Below are positions 62,502 to 64,000 of a stretch of 64,000 nt of DNA, one piece after another. Source of the stretch: SIG440 sp045586925. GTDB lineage: Bacteria; Bacillota; Clostridia; Monoglobales; Monoglobaceae. How positions within the stretch are numbered: position 1 is the stretch's first letter; each line of letters opens with the position of its first letter. The stretch is from contig JAZNBG010000014.1 in NCBI GenBank assembly GCA_045586925.1, positions 62,001 through 126,000 of the forward strand, given 5' to 3'. Under the pieces are notes generated by a model, which saw only the letters and a list, made by a program, of their open reading frames with translations, made no database searches and was not told the origin of the DNA. The translations under genes were made by a program, and so were the position numbers.

Positions 62502-62951
62502 ATGAAAGTTATACTTACTCAGGACGTAAAGTCACAGGGAAAGAAGGGCGACCTTATAAACGTCAGTGACGGATACGCAAGAAATTTTCTGTTGCCAAAG
62601 GGTTTGGCTATTGAGGCAAACAAGCAGGCACTTAATGATTTGGAAGGAAAAAGAGAGGCTGCAGCCTTCCATAGAAATGTAGAGGAAGAAAAGGCAAGAA
62701 ACATTGCAGAGAGAATGAAGGAAATTACCGTTAATCTCTCGGCAAAGGCAGGTGCCGGCGGCAAGCTGTTTGGCTCGATTACATCAAAGGATGTTGCTGA
62801 GGCATTAAAAGCACAGTATAAAATTGATATTGACAAAAGAAAGTTCGAGCTTAAGGATGGAATAAAAACTCTTGGCACAACCGAGGTTGTGGTGCGTCTT
62901 TATCCACAGATAACCGGTACATTCAAGGTTAATGTTACCGAACAGAAATAG
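62502..62951 (+). CDS. rplI: 50S ribosomal protein L9
   Basis: A 149-residue L9. The RNA-binding N-domain opens MKVILTQDVKSQGKKGD and has GYARNFLLPKGLA; a long helix (about 45-80) leads to the C-domain with GKLFGSITSKDVA and IKTLGTTEVVVRLYP. Normal length. RBS GAAAGGATG. It ends just before a perfect hairpin. Confidence 0.97.
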   Translation: MKVILTQDVKSQGKKGDLINVSDGYARNFLLPKGLAIEANKQALNDLEGKREAAAFHRNVEEEKARNIAERMKEITVNLSAKAGAGGKLFGSITSKDVAEALKAQYKIDIDKRKFELKDGIKTLGTTEVVVRLYPQITGTFKVNVTEQK

Positions 62952-62954
62952 AAT

Positions 62955-62998
62955 TTTTATATAATAGGGAATTGTATATTTCCTATTATATAAAAGCA
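62955..62998. terminator. Hairpin after rplI
   Basis: A perfect 14-bp inverted repeat (TTTTATATAATAGG / CCTATTATATAAAA) with a 13-base loop. It is A/T-rich with no long T-tract beyond the stem, so its strength as a terminator is unsure. Confidence 0.65.
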
Positions 62999-63009
62999 TA
63001 AATTAAATT

Positions 63010-63109
63010 GTCTGTGCGAGATTTTCTGCCTTTGGCAGAAACGCACATAGACGAAAAAAAGCTGAGTCCTTCTCTGCTCGCCGCAGGCGAGCGCAAAAGG
63101 CGCTTTTTA
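63010..63109 (+). promoter_or_regulatory. Structured leader before dnaB with competing hairpins
   Basis: The first structure is an outer stem GTCTGTGCG / CGCACATAGAC (two-base bulge) around a perfect TTTCTGCC/GGCAGAAA hairpin. The second is GCTCGCC-GCA-GGCGAGC. The third is AGCGC-AAAAG-GCGCT followed by five T, a terminator-like form. The second and third share bases 63090-63092, so they cannot form together. This is the geometry of an attenuator, although it could also be a dispersed GC-rich repeat. Function is unproven. Confidence 0.45.
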
Positions 63110-63133
63110 TAAACATACAAAGGAGGGGAATAT

Positions 63134-64000
63134 ATGGAAGAAAGGCTTGAAACCCAAGCTGCAGAATTTGAAAGAGCAATGCCGTTCAGCCGTGAGGCCG
63201 AGCAGTCTGTTTTGGGTGCAATGCTTCTTGATGCGCAGTGTATTCCCGATGCAACTCATATTTGCAGGGCTGATGATTTTTATATCGAAAGAAACAAAGA
63301 GCTTTTTAAAACCATTGTGGAGCTTTATAATTTAGGCAAGCCAATTGATATCGTGACAATAAAGGAGCAGCTTATACTGCGTGGCTCGTTTGATTCGGTT
63401 GGTGGACTTGAGTTTGTTATGGAAACTATGAATATGGTTCCCACAACCCGAAATATAAAGCATTATGCCGAAATCGTTGCCCAAAAGTCTTTACTCAGAA
63501 ACATCATACGAATTTCCGAAAAGGCGGCAGAAAATTGCTATCACGGTGACGAAGAGGCGGATAGTATTCTTGGCGAGATGGAGCAAAAGCTGATAGACAT
63601 TTCGCAGGGCAGAAGCTCTAAAGGACCTGTTCATTTGCGCACATACTTAGGGCAGAGTGTTGAAAAGCTGGCAAAGCTTTCCGAAACAGAAGAAGAAGTA
63701 ACCGGTATCTCAACGGGATTTATTGACTTGGACAAGCGTACGGCAGGTTTGCACGGGTCAGAGCTTGTTCTGATTGCGGCTCGTCCCGGTATGGGTAAAA
63801 CCAGCTTTGCTTTAAACATTGCACAAAATGTGGCAATTGACACGGGAACCTGTGTTGCTATATTCAATCTCGAAATGCCCGGCATACAAATTGCAAACCG
63901 CATGCTCTCAAGCGAGGCTATGGTCAGCTCTGAGTCGCTGAAAAAAGGTAATATAAAAGACGAAGAATGGGAGAAAATCGGCGAGGCGGTTGACGTTTTA
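63134..64000 (+). CDS. dnaB: Replicative DNA helicase, 5' part
   Basis: The first 289 codons of DnaB; the window ends inside the frame. The N-terminal domain opens with AMPFSREAEQSVLGAMLLD and has ADDFYIERNKELFKTIVEL; after the linker the RecA-like domain shows TGISTGFIDLDKRTAG and Walker A ARPGMGKTSFALNIA, then NLEMPGIQIANRMLSSEA. DnaB unwinds DNA at the replication fork. Start ATG with AAGGAGGGG. Its position after rplI is the common rplI-dnaB order. Confidence 0.95.
   Translation, partial: MEERLETQAAEFERAMPFSREAEQSVLGAMLLDAQCIPDATHICRADDFYIERNKELFKTIVELYNLGKPIDIVTIKEQLILRGSFDSVGGLEFVMETMNMVPTTRNIKHYAEIVAQKSLLRNIIRISEKAAENCYHGDEEADSILGEMEQKLIDISQGRSSKGPVHLRTYLGQSVEKLAKLSETEEEVTGISTGFIDLDKRTAGLHGSELVLIAARPGMGKTSFALNIAQNVAIDTGTCVAIFNLEMPGIQIANRMLSSEAMVSSESLKKGNIKDEEWEKIGEAVDVL

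Overview
The window reads as a chromosomal segment of a spore-forming, low-GC Clostridia-type Firmicute, probably an uncultured gut lineage. The evidence is a complete spoIIIAA-AH operon, spoIIR, Gram-positive style operons (ecfA1-ecfA2-ecfT-truA, ddl-murI-DUF1934-argS, pgk-tpiA-gpmI, yybS-gdpP-rplI-dnaB), strong AGGAGG-type ribosome binding sites and sigma-A-like promoters. No rRNA, tRNA, CRISPR array, intact transposase or phage gene was seen.

Layout. 1-2.7 kb is an amino-sugar operon: the 3' end of a GlmU-like left-handed beta-helix protein, a glmS-type self-cleaving ribozyme, nagB and glmM. 2.8-5.0 kb holds an aldo/keto reductase and hflX. 5.1-10.05 kb is the eight-gene spoIIIA operon. 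10.1-11.5 kb is a minus-strand fusion of an XRE helix-turn-helix to L-serine dehydratase. 11.8-21.4 kb is a carbohydrate locus: a DUF4450-like six-hairpin glycosidase, a GH36 alpha-galactosidase, a degenerate inverted-repeat element, an AraC regulator, a Gfo/Idh/MocA oxidoreductase and a ceramidase-like hydrolase. 21.5-24.2 kb has a Na+-pumping decarboxylase beta subunit, a 43-codon gamma-like gene and pyruvate kinase. 24.3-26.3 kb holds small genes. 26.5-31.6 kb is secA, prfB (with a programmed +1 frameshift whose stop is UAA) and prfA.

31.7-36.4 kb is an accessory stretch: a second ceramidase-like gene, then an A/T-rich 3.3-kb island bounded by an 18-bp direct repeat. The island carries a DUF2691-like gene, an ankyrin-repeat gene, a HAD phosphatase and a sugar-isomerase-like gene, separated by a repeated intergenic leader and palindromic repeats. 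36.4-39.9 kb is the t6A-modification cluster (a tsaC-ywlE fusion, rimI, tsaD) facing spoIIR. 40-54 kb covers cell-wall precursors, argS, a carboxy-terminal protease, an Mrp ATPase, an rRNA methyltransferase, the ECF transporter core, truA, cvpA and rho. 54-57.6 kb is lower glycolysis. 57.7-64 kb holds an amidohydrolase, yybS, gdpP, rplI, a structured intergenic region and the start of dnaB.

The most unusual item is the glmS-class ribozyme placed before nagB and glmM rather than glmS. It suggests a GlcN6P-repressed hexosamine operon in which NagB runs in the synthetic direction. Other points of interest are the UAA-type prfB frameshift site, the repeat-delimited island, two domain fusions (HTH-serine dehydratase and Sua5-arginine phosphatase), and a pair of near-identical promoters that tie the glycosidase genes to the ceramidase-like gene.
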